In this document: positions 35,411 through 43,909 of the stretch, in pieces | Position numbering within the stretch: position 1 is the stretch's first letter | Layout: each line of letters opens with the position of its first letter | Assembly: GCA_900468625.1 (NCBI GenBank) | Contig: UBUL01000014.1 | Location: forward strand, 50,805-114,804 | Source: Hyphomicrobiales bacterium | GTDB taxonomy: Bacteria; Pseudomonadota; Alphaproteobacteria; Rhizobiales; Rhizobiaceae | Length of the DNA: 64,000 nt | Direction: 5' to 3' | Notes under the pieces: model-generated | What the model was told of the DNA's origin: nothing | What the model saw: only the letters and a program-made list of their open reading frames with translations | Database searches by the model: none | Translations under genes and position numbers: made by a program

Positions 35411-36323
35411 GAATGACGCGATTCCGGAGATTGATCTCCGGCAGTTGCGCTCGTTTGTAGCCGTTGCGCAGCGGGGCCATTTCGGAAAAGCCGCAGCCTA
35501 TCTCGGTGTCGCGCAACCACCCCTAAGCCAGCAGATTCAGCGCCTGGAGGGGCGTGTCGGCTATCCCCTTTTTGATCGCAAAGGGCGAGGGATTGTGCTG
35601 ACACCAGCAGGCAAAGCTCTATTAACGACGGCGACACGGGCCTTGTCTCAGGTCTCGGAAGGTCTCGAGGAAGCACGGCGTATTGGCCGGGGCGAAGCGG
35701 GATTTTTACGGGTAGGGTTTGCAGGGTCTGTGGCCCTGACGGTTCTTCCCCCTGTCATACAAGCATTTCGAGACAGATACCCCGCCGTAAACATTGATCT
35801 CGTTGAAAAGACTACGACGCCACAGATTGCGGACCTTCGCTCTGGAATGCTGGATGTTGGCTTTCTCCGAGAGGCCCCGCCGCGTGATTCGGATCTCGCC
35901 CACTCAACGATCTACCGTGAGCCCTTGATCGCTCTCCTTCCGCGCAGTCACGCCCTTGCGCAGCGATCATCCATTGCGCCCGGAGAATTGGCTCAGGAAT
36001 CCTTTGTCACATTTCATGAAGCAAGTGGCCCTGCCTTCTATCAACGCATTCTTCGTGTTTGCCACATTGCCGGCTTTATGCCGCATGTGGCGCAAGTTAC
36101 CGGAGAGTGGCTCACCATCGCCGGTTTGGTGGCGGCGGGTGTGGGAGTTTCAATCGCGCCCGAATGTATTGCCCACATTCGCCTACCCGGCTTGGCTTTC
36201 GTCCGTCTGGAAACGAAGGACACGGTCGAGATAACCTTAGCATGGCGTCAAGGCGATATGACTCAGACAATTTCTAATTTTTCTGAAATCGCAATGGAGG
36301 TTGGACTGTCTCTACTTGGTTAA
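35409..36323 (+). CDS. LysR-family transcriptional regulator
   Basis: About 304 residues. The N-terminal winged HTH is IDLRQLRSFVAVAQRGHFGKAAAYLGVAQPPLSQQIQRLE. A periplasmic-binding-protein-like sensor follows from about residue 90 (FLRVGFAGSVALTVLPPVI). The group resembles LysR proteins for aromatic or organic acid catabolism. The start codon is uncertain; 35409 places the HTH at the usual distance from the N-terminus. No obvious target operon adjoins it, since the DNA downstream is decayed. Confidence 0.85.
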   Translation: MNDAIPEIDLRQLRSFVAVAQRGHFGKAAAYLGVAQPPLSQQIQRLEGRVGYPLFDRKGRGIVLTPAGKALLTTATRALSQVSEGLEEARRIGRGEAGFLRVGFAGSVALTVLPPVIQAFRDRYPAVNIDLVEKTTTPQIADLRSGMLDVGFLREAPPRDSDLAHSTIYREPLIALLPRSHALAQRSSIAPGELAQESFVTFHEASGPAFYQRILRVCHIAGFMPHVAQVTGEWLTIAGLVAAGVGVSIAPECIAHIRLPGLAFVRLETKDTVEITLAWRQGDMTQTISNFSEIAMEVGLSLLG

Positions 36324-36689
36324 GGACAACCGCTTGAGGATTGCCGATTGTTGATCACTGAAGGAAGAGGAGCCGATCCATGACGATTTCAATACCCGCC
36401 TGAAGCGACATGCGCTCATCGGCTTAAGGGAAGAAAGAAAGTTCGAGCCACATGATCTCCCTTCGCTCGGCTATCCGGCTCGACCATGCTCAGCTCATGG
36501 CACTTCTGGCTGGTTTGGATTGGAAGAAGATCCGCCCAGCGACGATCAGGAGACCGCGCTCCACGGGCGCAACGAGGAATGTATCAACGAGATGCTCGCC
36601 GCGAAAGTCGCCTGACTGTTGGCCAACCTGTGCGCGCCTGCGTCGGCACGACCGGGATTTTCATCATATGCCAGCACTTGCCCACACAT
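36324..36689. other. decayed DNA, possible transposase scrap
   Basis: No intact gene. Around 36479-36560 one frame reads LDHAQLMALLAGLDWKKIRP, which recalls the C-terminus of IS66 accessory protein TnpB. The similarity is short and from memory. The rest shows nothing I can assign. Confidence 0.25.
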
Positions 36690-36953
36690 TTAGTCGAAGG
36701 GATTATCGATATAGACCCGATCCACGAGCTTCAGACTGCGATCGGGCTGCACGATGTATGTCTCCCGCACCCGCTCGCCCCACTGATCAGTGAATGTGTG
36801 GGGAAGAATGCTGCCGACGGGTGACTTTTGTAATCGTTGTCGCGGCTGCCCGCCGTAGGTAATGCTTCCCGGAATTGGCTCCAGCCCTTCTGTGCTGGTT
36901 TGGCAGGCCGCAAGCATGGCAGCCAAAGCCGTCATAGCAATTATTCTTTTCAT
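36690..36953 (-). CDS. small lipoprotein
   Basis: An 87-residue protein starting at an ATG with GGAGG 5-9 bases upstream. It has a type II signal with lipobox LAAC (cysteine at about residue 16), so it should be lipid-anchored. The mature part (TYGGQPRQRLQKSPVGS, TFTDQWGERVRETYIVQPDRSLKLVDR) is of no family known to me, but such 80-90 residue lipoproteins are common in rhizobia. The longer frame to 37046 is not needed. Confidence 0.7.
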   Translation of the reverse strand: MKRIIAMTALAAMLAACQTSTEGLEPIPGSITYGGQPRQRLQKSPVGSILPHTFTDQWGERVRETYIVQPDRSLKLVDRVYIDNPFD

Positions 36954-37027
36954 CACATCCTCCAATCTCGCTCCGATACGCCAAACCAGACGTGAGTATT
37001 GCGGTTCCAGGAGGCAAGGCCTTGCGC

Positions 37028-37363
37028 CTATGCAGTCCAGGGCCATCGCTGGGTCTGACTTGCCATGCCAACCATGAATGACAGCATAGCCTGCTGGCTA
37101 ACGCTGTACTCGTGTCTTCGACCCTTATTAGCCAATCTGGCCATCGTTTTGAGGCCGACATGCAATTGGAACTGCACAAGCCGCTTCAGAGGAATCGGCC
37201 ACAGTTCGCCTGCTCGGGTCAACATAGCGATTTCTTGCGACAGGGCGCTGTCGCAGTCTGAAACCAAGCGGAAACTGTCTCCCCGATCCAGAGACATCAG
37301 GGCGAGCCGACGGGAAAGCGCAATGGTATTTTGCAGATGCCCGTGAAGCACCTGCCCTTGCAA
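37028..37363 (-). CDS. hypothetical protein, doubtful
   Basis: A 111-residue frame of no known family. It has a plausible composition (LSRRLALMSLDRGDSFRLV, LWPIPLKRLVQFQLHVGL) but no clear ribosome-binding site, and it may be part of a decayed gene. It lies between the small lipoprotein and the phosphodiesterase gene. Confidence 0.3.
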   Translation of the reverse strand: MQGQVLHGHLQNTIALSRRLALMSLDRGDSFRLVSDCDSALSQEIAMLTRAGELWPIPLKRLVQFQLHVGLKTMARLANKGRRHEYSVSQQAMLSFMVGMASQTQRWPWTA

Positions 37364-37397
37364 ACGGCGAGGCGGACGGGACCCAATGTGACCAACT

Positions 37398-37532
37398 TCA
37401 CATTCCCCTGGAAGTGAACGTTAAGGACATGAAACCGTCCACGCCAGCTTCACGCATGGCGTCGGCATGCGCCATCAAAGTGGCTTTGTAATCGGCATGC
37501 TGGGGCACCCTATCATCGGGGATCAGGGTCAT
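37398..37532 (-). CDS. very short open frame, possible gene remnant
   Basis: 44 codons (PQHADYKATLMAHADAMREA, then GVDGFMSLTF) with coding-like codon use. It could be the end of a decayed gene or a small protein. The rest of 37364-37629 shows no other feature. Confidence 0.25.
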   Translation of the reverse strand: MTLIPDDRVPQHADYKATLMAHADAMREAGVDGFMSLTFTSRGM

Positions 37533-37629
37533 GACCGCGGAAGCTGGCTTGATCCATTATGCCTCGGGCTGAGAGCGTGGCCGACCTCATGCAAGATAAC
37601 TTGCCGACAAATAGCGACTTTCGCCGGTC

Positions 37630-38427
37630 TCAGGCGCGGTCGCCCAGCATCCGCAGGAAATCGACATCGTCGCCAATCAGTGCGTCTATGATGCTATCCG
37701 CGATGCACCGTCGGATCATCGGGAGTGCATCCCGGCCACCCTGCCAGAGGGTGGCAAGCTTTTCCGGCAACGGCAGGCTGAGACGCACCGCGATGCCGGC
37801 CTCCTGAAGCGCTTCGGCGTCGGCCCGGTGGAAACGGTTCAATTCCAGCGAAACGCCGTCTATGCCACCAGCTTGCATCGAGGCCACGATATCCACGGGG
37901 CGATGGTGAAGGATCGCTTCCGTCTGAAGCTGCGGCTCGACTTCCTTGACCCGCCGGAGATCGAGATGATCGAAAGAGGATATGGCGACATGATCGAAGG
38001 CATCCAGATCCCGCAGGGTTCCGACCATGATATCGATCAGGCGATCCGGCCGTTCTGGCTCCTTCATCTCGATCGCCAGGCGCGTATCCGTCTGTTTGGC
38101 CCATAGGACGGTATCGGCAAGCGTCGGCACGCGAATACCGGAAAAGCGCGGATCGAATTTCGCGCCAGCATCGAGCGAAAGAATATGCTCGAGATCATGA
38201 TCGGCAACGAAGCCGAAGCCGTCGGTCGTGCGCTGCAGCGTGCGATCATGCATGACGACGATCCGGTCGTCGCGCGTCAGCATGAGGTCAATTTCGCACT
38301 CGTTGGCGCCGGCATCCACCGCCTGTTGGAAGGCAAGGAGGGTATTTTCCGGGAAGCGCCGGCTGAACCCGCGATGGGCGGCGATACGCAGCGAGCCGTG
38401 ACGGGCGGCGTGAAGGGGCAAAGGCAA
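37630..38427 (-). CDS. glycerophosphodiester phosphodiesterase
   Basis: About 265 residues of the GDPD (UgpQ/GlpQ) TIM-barrel family. Catalytic and metal motifs are visible: IAAHRGFSRRFPENTLLAF, CEIDLMLTRDDRIVVMHDRTLQRTT, and AIEMKE. It hydrolyses glycerophosphodiesters to glycerol-3-phosphate and an alcohol. The TTG at 38427 is preferred because AAGGAG lies 7 bases upstream; an ATG at 38472 has no such site. There is no signal peptide, so it acts in the cytoplasm. It follows the permease gene by 110 bases as the last gene of the Dpp-type operon, suggesting that the transporter brings in its substrate. Confidence 0.85.
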   Translation of the reverse strand: MPLPLHAARHGSLRIAAHRGFSRRFPENTLLAFQQAVDAGANECEIDLMLTRDDRIVVMHDRTLQRTTDGFGFVADHDLEHILSLDAGAKFDPRFSGIRVPTLADTVLWAKQTDTRLAIEMKEPERPDRLIDIMVGTLRDLDAFDHVAISSFDHLDLRRVKEVEPQLQTEAILHHRPVDIVASMQAGGIDGVSLELNRFHRADAEALQEAGIAVRLSLPLPEKLATLWQGGRDALPMIRRCIADSIIDALIGDDVDFLRMLGDRA

Positions 38428-38537
38428 TGCAGATCTCCTTGAAATCGAATTTGCGACAATGGTCTGGAGCATGATGCCAAAAAGGGCGATCGGCCTTCGA
38501 ACGACATTATGCCCTGCTTCTTTGAAGCCAACTCTAG

Positions 38538-39428
38538 CTAGCGCAGCGTCGGATCGAGGGCATCGCGCAGATAGTCGCCGATCAGGCTGATCGACAATGA
38601 GAGAACGAAAATCACGATGCCCGGCAGGATCGCGATCCACCATTCGGTCATCACATAGTCACGGCCCGCTCCCACCATGCTGCCGAGACTGACGAGCGGC
38701 GGCTGGATGCCGAGCCCGAGGAAGCTCAGCGCCGATTCCTGCAGCAGGATCTCAGGCAGGACGACGGTCAGGTTGACGAGGACCACCGAAAGAATGTTCG
38801 GCAGCACATGCAGGAAGGCGATGCGCCCGGTTGCCGCGCCATTTCGCCTGAGGGCTGCAACATAGCCGCGCTCCAGCTCGAGCCCGGCCATGGTGCGCAC
38901 TAGCCGCGCGTAGCGCTCCCAGCCGTAAAGGCCAAGCAATGTCATGAAGAGCCAGAGATTGTCGCCGAAGAAGGCGAGAACGGCGAGCGCGATGATCAGG
39001 AACGGCATCGACGCCTGGAAATCGACCGCAACGCGAATCAGCATGTCGGCAAATCCACGCCAAAAGGCGGCAAGAAGCCCGAGCACCGTGCCGAGCGCCA
39101 GGCTAATTGCCGAGGCCCCGAGCGCGATCAGCAGGCTCGTGCGCAGACCATAGAACATGCGGCTCAGGATATCCCGGCCAAGTTCGTCGGTGCCGAGAAT
39201 GTGCTTGAGCGTGCCGCCGAAAAAGATCGGCGGCGCCTTGCGGGCATGAAGGTCGATCTGCATGAAGCCATGGGGCGCCAGTATGTTGGCGAAGACTGCG
39301 GCCACGACGAACACCGCAAGGACGGCGATGCAAAGCGCGGTCGTCAGATCGAGCCTGAGACCGCCGCGCCAGGCTTTCTCCGGTTTGGTCTTTAGAGGAG
39401 CATCGGCGCCGGCCGCTGTGTTCGCCAT
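38538..39428 (-). CDS. ABC transporter permease, DppC/OppC type
   Basis: A 296-residue permease. The N-terminal helix (LTTALCIAVLAVFVVAAVFANIL) is followed by the hallmark HILGTDELGRDILSRMFYGLRTSL of DppC proteins and an EAA-type loop (YVAALRRNGAATGRIAFLHVLPN). It pairs with the DppB-type permease encoded 25 bases upstream in the same minus-strand operon. Confidence 0.9.
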   Translation of the reverse strand: MANTAAGADAPLKTKPEKAWRGGLRLDLTTALCIAVLAVFVVAAVFANILAPHGFMQIDLHARKAPPIFFGGTLKHILGTDELGRDILSRMFYGLRTSLLIALGASAISLALGTVLGLLAAFWRGFADMLIRVAVDFQASMPFLIIALAVLAFFGDNLWLFMTLLGLYGWERYARLVRTMAGLELERGYVAALRRNGAATGRIAFLHVLPNILSVVLVNLTVVLPEILLQESALSFLGLGIQPPLVSLGSMVGAGRDYVMTEWWIAILPGIVIFVLSLSISLIGDYLRDALDPTLR

Positions 39429-39453
39429 GGCTTTTCCCTTTCGAAATGACCGA

Positions 39454-40380
39454 TCAGGCCGCGGACCGATGGCGCAAACGCGGATCGGCGAGAATATAGA
39501 GACAATCGATAATCAGGTTGGCGCTCACCATCGTCAGCGTAATCAGCAGCACGATGGTCTGCACGACGTTCAGATCGCGCTGGGCGACCGAGGAGACAAG
39601 AAAGCGCCCGACGCCTGGCCAGGCATAAACCGTCTCGACCACGGCCGCACCGCCGATCATGCCGCCGACGAGGAAACCGAGCATCGTAAGAAGCGGCAGG
39701 GCGGCGTTGGGCATGACATGCTGCCAAAGAACCGCACGTTCGCCAATCCGCTTGGAACGCGCCGCAAGGATGAAGCGCTGGCCCAACACCTCCAGCACGC
39801 TCGAACGGACGAAGCGGGCAATGATGCCGGCATTGTAAAGACCGATGACCAGAACCGGCATGACCAGATGCGCCAGGGTCAAACCGCCGCCGCTCGGCAG
39901 CAGCCGCAGGGAGACCGCGAAAAGCTGGATCAGCAGGATGGCGATCAGGAAATTCGGCAGCGAATGCATCAGCACGGCGAGCGCCATCACGAAGCGGTCG
40001 ATGAGGCCGCCGCGGTTGCGTGCAGCCAGAATGCCGAAGGGCACGCCGGCGCCGAACGCCAATAGCAAGGCAGCGCCCATCAACTCCAGCGTTGCCGGGA
40101 CTTTCGACAGAACCAGTGTCAAAGCGTCCTGCCCGTTGAGAAGCGACGTGCCGAAATCACCATGCAGAAGATGGCCGAGATAAGAGAAATACTGGATGTA
40201 GAGCGGCTGATCGAGACCCCATTGCCGTCGCATCAGCGCCACCACTTCCGGCGGCGTCTCGATGGGCAGCAGGGAATGCAGAGGGTCGCCGCTCACGCGC
40301 AGGATGACGAAGGTGAAGGTCATCGCCAGGAAGAGCGTGACGAGTGCTCTTAGAAACGCGCGCAGGATGGATTGAAGCAT
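39454..40380 (-). CDS. ABC transporter permease, DppB/OppB type
   Basis: A 308-residue permease starting MLQSILRAFLRALVTLFLAM at 40380, with AAGGAAC upstream. Family motifs include the GLDQPLYIQYFSYLGHLLHGDFGTS segment and the EAA-like loop RFILAARSKRIGERAVLWQHVMPNA. The longer frame reading into the ATPase gene is in a wrong phase and is not used. Confidence 0.9.
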   Translation of the reverse strand: MLQSILRAFLRALVTLFLAMTFTFVILRVSGDPLHSLLPIETPPEVVALMRRQWGLDQPLYIQYFSYLGHLLHGDFGTSLLNGQDALTLVLSKVPATLELMGAALLLAFGAGVPFGILAARNRGGLIDRFVMALAVLMHSLPNFLIAILLIQLFAVSLRLLPSGGGLTLAHLVMPVLVIGLYNAGIIARFVRSSVLEVLGQRFILAARSKRIGERAVLWQHVMPNAALPLLTMLGFLVGGMIGGAAVVETVYAWPGVGRFLVSSVAQRDLNVVQTIVLLITLTMVSANLIIDCLYILADPRLRHRSAA

Positions 40381-40390
40381 TGCCGTTCCT

Positions 40391-41260
40391 TCAGAGCGTT
40401 TCGAGCATGGCTGCTGCCGGCCGCGGGCCGCTTCGCCGGCCGTGGGGAACGGCGGACAAGAGCTTGGCCGTGTAAGGGTGGGCCGGGCGCGAGAAGACCC
40501 TCTCCGTCGGGCCCGCTTCGACGATCCGCCCCGCTTCCATGATCGCCACGCAATGCGAGACGTGGCGGACCACCCGCACATCGTGGCTGATGAAAAGCAG
40601 CGACAGGCCGCGTGCCCGCTGCAGCTCGAGCAGAAGATTGAGCACCTGCGCCTGCACGGAGACGTCAAGCGCCGAGACCGGTTCGTCGCAAAGCAGAATC
40701 TGCGGCTCGACAATGAGGGCACGGGCGATGGCGACGCGCTGGCGCTGACCGCCGGACAGCTGATGCGGGAATTTCTGCAGGGCGGAAACCGGCAGACTGA
40801 CGGCCTTGAACGTCTCCGCCGCGCGATCGAGCCGGCTTGCCGGATAGCCGATGCCATGGATTGCCAGCGTCTCCACCATCTGATGACCGACGCTGCGGCG
40901 CGGATCGAGCGCGCCCATCGTATCCTGCGAAACGACCTGGAGATGCTTTGCCAGACCACGCCGGTTCGGCTTCATCAGGCTTTTGAAGCGCCGGCCGAAC
41001 AGCGTGATTTCCCCTGATGTCGGAATGCGGTCGCCGCACAAAAGCGAGGCAAGCGTGGATTTGCCGCACCCGGATTCTCCAACAAGACCGAGGGTCTCGC
41101 CGGGCTTCAATGTCAGGCTTACATCCCTGATGGCATGGAAACCCTTTGCGCATCCGGGCCAGAGGGAAAAGCCGGCCGAATAGGAAAACTGCAGATGATT
41201 TACGGCAAGCGCAAGGTTTGCTTCTTGCGTATCCGGCGAGGTGCGTTTCTCAGCGATCAT
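40391..41260 (-). CDS. ABC transporter ATP-binding protein, DppF/OppF type
   Basis: A 289-residue ATPase: Walker A GESGCGKST, signature [15 protein letters not shown], Walker B ILLCDEPVSALD and H-loop FISHDVRVV. The start overlaps the partner ATPase stop as ATGA. The C-terminal HPYTAKLLSAVP is typical of the oligopeptide-type subfamily. It forms a heterodimer with the DppD-type protein. Confidence 0.9.
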   Translation of the reverse strand: MIAEKRTSPDTQEANLALAVNHLQFSYSAGFSLWPGCAKGFHAIRDVSLTLKPGETLGLVGESGCGKSTLASLLCGDRIPTSGEITLFGRRFKSLMKPNRRGLAKHLQVVSQDTMGALDPRRSVGHQMVETLAIHGIGYPASRLDRAAETFKAVSLPVSALQKFPHQLSGGQRQRVAIARALIVEPQILLCDEPVSALDVSVQAQVLNLLLELQRARGLSLLFISHDVRVVRHVSHCVAIMEAGRIVEAGPTERVFSRPAHPYTAKLLSAVPHGRRSGPRPAAAMLETL

Positions 41261-42219
41261 GGGGAACTCCACGGGTTGAAGCAGGCAAGTGCTGCCGCGC
41301 CGGCAATCAGCGGCGGGACCGTCGTCGCGCAATGAGTTTCGGCGCGCGGGCAGCGAGGAGCAAAGGCACAGGCTTGCGGCAGGCCTTCGTGGAGCTTCAG
41401 TTCGCCTGGAATATCCGCAAGCCTCTCCAGCGGCCTGCCGCGTCCGGGCATGGCTTCCAGCAATAGCCGCGTATAGGGATGGCGTGGATTGTCGTAGAGC
41501 TCGTCCGTCCGGTTGATCTCGACCAGCGAGCCTGCATACATCACTGCGATGCGGTCGCAGACCTCGGAGACGAGATCGAGGTCGTGACTGATGAAGATCA
41601 TGGGAATGCCGCGTTCCCGCACCGCCTTGACCAGCAGCGCGACGACCTGCGCCTGGACAGTGACATCGAGTGCTGTGGTCGGCTCGTCGGCGATGATGAA
41701 TCGCGGCTGCATGGCAAGCGCCGTGGCGATCATCACGCGCTGGCACATGCCGCCGGAGAACTGCGCAGGATAGGCCTTGTAGCGCGCTTCCTGCTGAGGG
41801 ATGGCGACCTCCGCCAGAAGCCGAAGCGCCTCGGCCCTAGCCTCGGCTGCCGACATTCCAGCACTGACGGCGGCCTCGGCGATCTGGGAACCGATCGTGC
41901 GGACGGGGTCGAGGCAGGAAACGGGCTCCTGAAAGATCAGACCGATCGGCGGCAGCTTCACCCGCGCCAGCGGACCAAGCTCGGCCGCGTCATACATGGC
42001 GTCCTGGAAGGAGATATAACCGCTGGCGCTGGCGGTTGGACCCAGCAGCCCTGCAAGCGCAAGGCAGGTAACGCTTTTGCCCGATCCGCTCTCGCCAACG
42101 ATGCCGAGGATTTCGCCCTCGGCAAGGTCAAAGGAGACGTTGTTGACCGGATGAAGCCGGCCGGCGCCCGTTCTGAACGAGACACTCAGATTGTCGACCG
42201 AGAGAACAGGCGTCGGCAT
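41257..42219 (-). CDS. ABC transporter ATP-binding protein, DppD/OppD type
   Basis: About 320 residues: Walker A GESGSGKSV, signature FSGGMCQRVMIATAL, Walker B FIIADEPTTALD. The C-terminal cysteine cluster (CAFAPRCPRAETHC) usual for DppD/OppD is present; some members bind an Fe-S cluster there. The ATG at 42219 is 11 bases after the binding-protein stop. Confidence 0.9.
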   Translation of the reverse strand: MPTPVLSVDNLSVSFRTGAGRLHPVNNVSFDLAEGEILGIVGESGSGKSVTCLALAGLLGPTASASGYISFQDAMYDAAELGPLARVKLPPIGLIFQEPVSCLDPVRTIGSQIAEAAVSAGMSAAEARAEALRLLAEVAIPQQEARYKAYPAQFSGGMCQRVMIATALAMQPRFIIADEPTTALDVTVQAQVVALLVKAVRERGIPMIFISHDLDLVSEVCDRIAVMYAGSLVEINRTDELYDNPRHPYTRLLLEAMPGRGRPLERLADIPGELKLHEGLPQACAFAPRCPRAETHCATTVPPLIAGAAALACFNPWSSP

Positions 42220-42229
42220 GACGATCCGC

Positions 42230-43834
42230 TCAGCTCTTCTGCTCTTCGAAGGCAAGGCTGCCGGCGCCGAGATCCATCTGGAAAGCCGGCAGCGGCTGCC
42301 ATTTGATGCCCTTGCGGATACCGAAGAAGACGGCATTCTGATGCAGGACGGTCTCGCCCGGATCCTCCCATTCGATCAGATGCAGCATGTCGCGGAATAT
42401 CTTGGCGCGTTCGGCCGGCTCGACCGCCTTTTCCATCTTGGCGCCCAGCGCGTCGAAATCCGGGTTCTGCCAGATCTTGAACGAGGTCAGCGAGCCGGCC
42501 GAACCGAACTGGGTGAAGAAGGAGATATAGGGGTCGGGAATTTGCCCGGTGCTCGACCAATTGCCGGTCGCGCGGGTCGGAGAGTTCTCAAACAGCTTGC
42601 CGCTTTCGACAAACTTCATCTTGGCATTGACGCCGACGGCCTGCCACATGGCAACGACGGCCTGAGTGACGGGATTTTCGGCCGTATAGTAATTGTTCTG
42701 CGACCGGATCTCGATCTCCTCGCCATTGTAGCCAGCATCCTTCAGGAGCTGCACGGCTCGATCCGGGTCGTATTGATAGGCCGGATAGTCCTTGAGGTAG
42801 ACGGGACCATAAAGCTCGAACTGCAGGCCGTTCGGCACGCGGGTGCGACCGTTCCAGATCGTATCGACGATCGCCTGACGGTCGATGGCGAGGATCAGCG
42901 CCTGGCGCACGCGCGGATCCTTGAGCGCCGGGTTGTTCTTGTCGAAATACAGAATGCGGTGGTTGGGGACGGGGCCGCCGACAATGTCATGGCCGTTGCT
43001 GGCGGTGACGACCGAAAGCTGATCGGGCGGCAGGTCCGTTGCAATGTCGTAGTCACCCGCCAGCAGGCCGGCGATGCGCGAGGAAACTTCCGGCACGATG
43101 CGCAGCGTTACCCGCTTGGCCGCAGGCTTGCCGCGAAAGGCCTGGTCGTGAGCTGCCAATACGACATTTTCGTTGATGGCGTAGCTTTCGACCTTGTACG
43201 GACCGGCGCCGACCGGCCTTTGTCGCCAGGCCGTCCAGTTTCCGCCATTCTTCTGCCAGGCGTCCTTGCTGATGACCACGGCCGCATAGGATGCGAGGCG
43301 CTGAAGGAAGATCGGATCCTGGAACTTAGTGACGAAGCGGACCGTCATCGGATCGACGACTTCGACGTGATCGAGGCTGGTGAAATTGGTGCGATAGACG
43401 GGATAGCCCGGCGCGTCCTTGTTCAACAGGCGCTCGGGGCCGAAGGAGAAGGCGACATCCTCGGCCGTCATCTCGCGGCCGTCGTGGAAGATCACGCCGG
43501 GACGCAGCTTCATTTCGAGCACAGTCGGCGAGACCCAGGTCCAGGAAGTGGCGAGATTGGGCTTGACCGAGAAGTCGCCGCGCATGTCGAGCGCAAGCAC
43601 CGTCTCGTGGATCGAGTAATTGTTGCGGAAGGCGACGTTGCTGGCCGCATCGACCGGTTCCTGCGACACCGGATTCTGCTGAACGGCAATGCGAAGTTCC
43701 GGTTTTTTGTCGCCGTCATCAGCGGAGGCGGACAGCGCGGGAACGAACGCGGAAAGGCCTGCCGCAGCTCCCAAGAAAAGCGTCGTTCGGCGGGTGACCG
43801 GGCCTGTAAAGCCGGTGAGCAAGCATTCGGACAT
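42230..43834 (-). CDS. ABC transporter substrate-binding protein, DppA/OppA (SBP_bac_5) type
   Basis: A 534-residue periplasmic protein with a twin-arginine-like signal (VTRRTTLFLGAAAGLSAFVPALSASA). Family motifs include LRPGVIFHDGREMTAEDVAFSF and DPRVRQALILAIDRQAIV. CAGGAG lies 8 bases before the ATG at 43834. It is the first gene of the operon, 17 bases after a LacI-type operator. The ligand may be a peptide, but the family also carries sugars and glycerophospho compounds. The linked phosphodiesterase points to the last of these. Confidence 0.88.
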   Translation of the reverse strand: MSECLLTGFTGPVTRRTTLFLGAAAGLSAFVPALSASADDGDKKPELRIAVQQNPVSQEPVDAASNVAFRNNYSIHETVLALDMRGDFSVKPNLATSWTWVSPTVLEMKLRPGVIFHDGREMTAEDVAFSFGPERLLNKDAPGYPVYRTNFTSLDHVEVVDPMTVRFVTKFQDPIFLQRLASYAAVVISKDAWQKNGGNWTAWRQRPVGAGPYKVESYAINENVVLAAHDQAFRGKPAAKRVTLRIVPEVSSRIAGLLAGDYDIATDLPPDQLSVVTASNGHDIVGGPVPNHRILYFDKNNPALKDPRVRQALILAIDRQAIVDTIWNGRTRVPNGLQFELYGPVYLKDYPAYQYDPDRAVQLLKDAGYNGEEIEIRSQNNYYTAENPVTQAVVAMWQAVGVNAKMKFVESGKLFENSPTRATGNWSSTGQIPDPYISFFTQFGSAGSLTSFKIWQNPDFDALGAKMEKAVEPAERAKIFRDMLHLIEWEDPGETVLHQNAVFFGIRKGIKWQPLPAFQMDLGAGSLAFEEQKS

Positions 43835-43850
43835 CGGCACTCTCCTGTGT

Positions 43851-43870
43851 TTGCACAAACGTTTGCGCAA
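43851..43870. promoter_or_regulatory. LacI-family operator upstream of the Dpp-type operon
   Basis: A 20-bp near-perfect palindrome centred on CAAACGTTTG (half-sites TTGCACAAAC and GTTTGCGCAA, one mismatched pair). The central CG-containing inverted repeat is the classic LacI/GalR target. It lies between the LacI-family gene and the binding-protein gene, so repression of the operon by that regulator is the likely arrangement. Confidence 0.75.
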
Positions 43871-43909
43871 ATGAAAAACGACCACTTGCGCTCAGAACCG
43901 TCGTTTCTC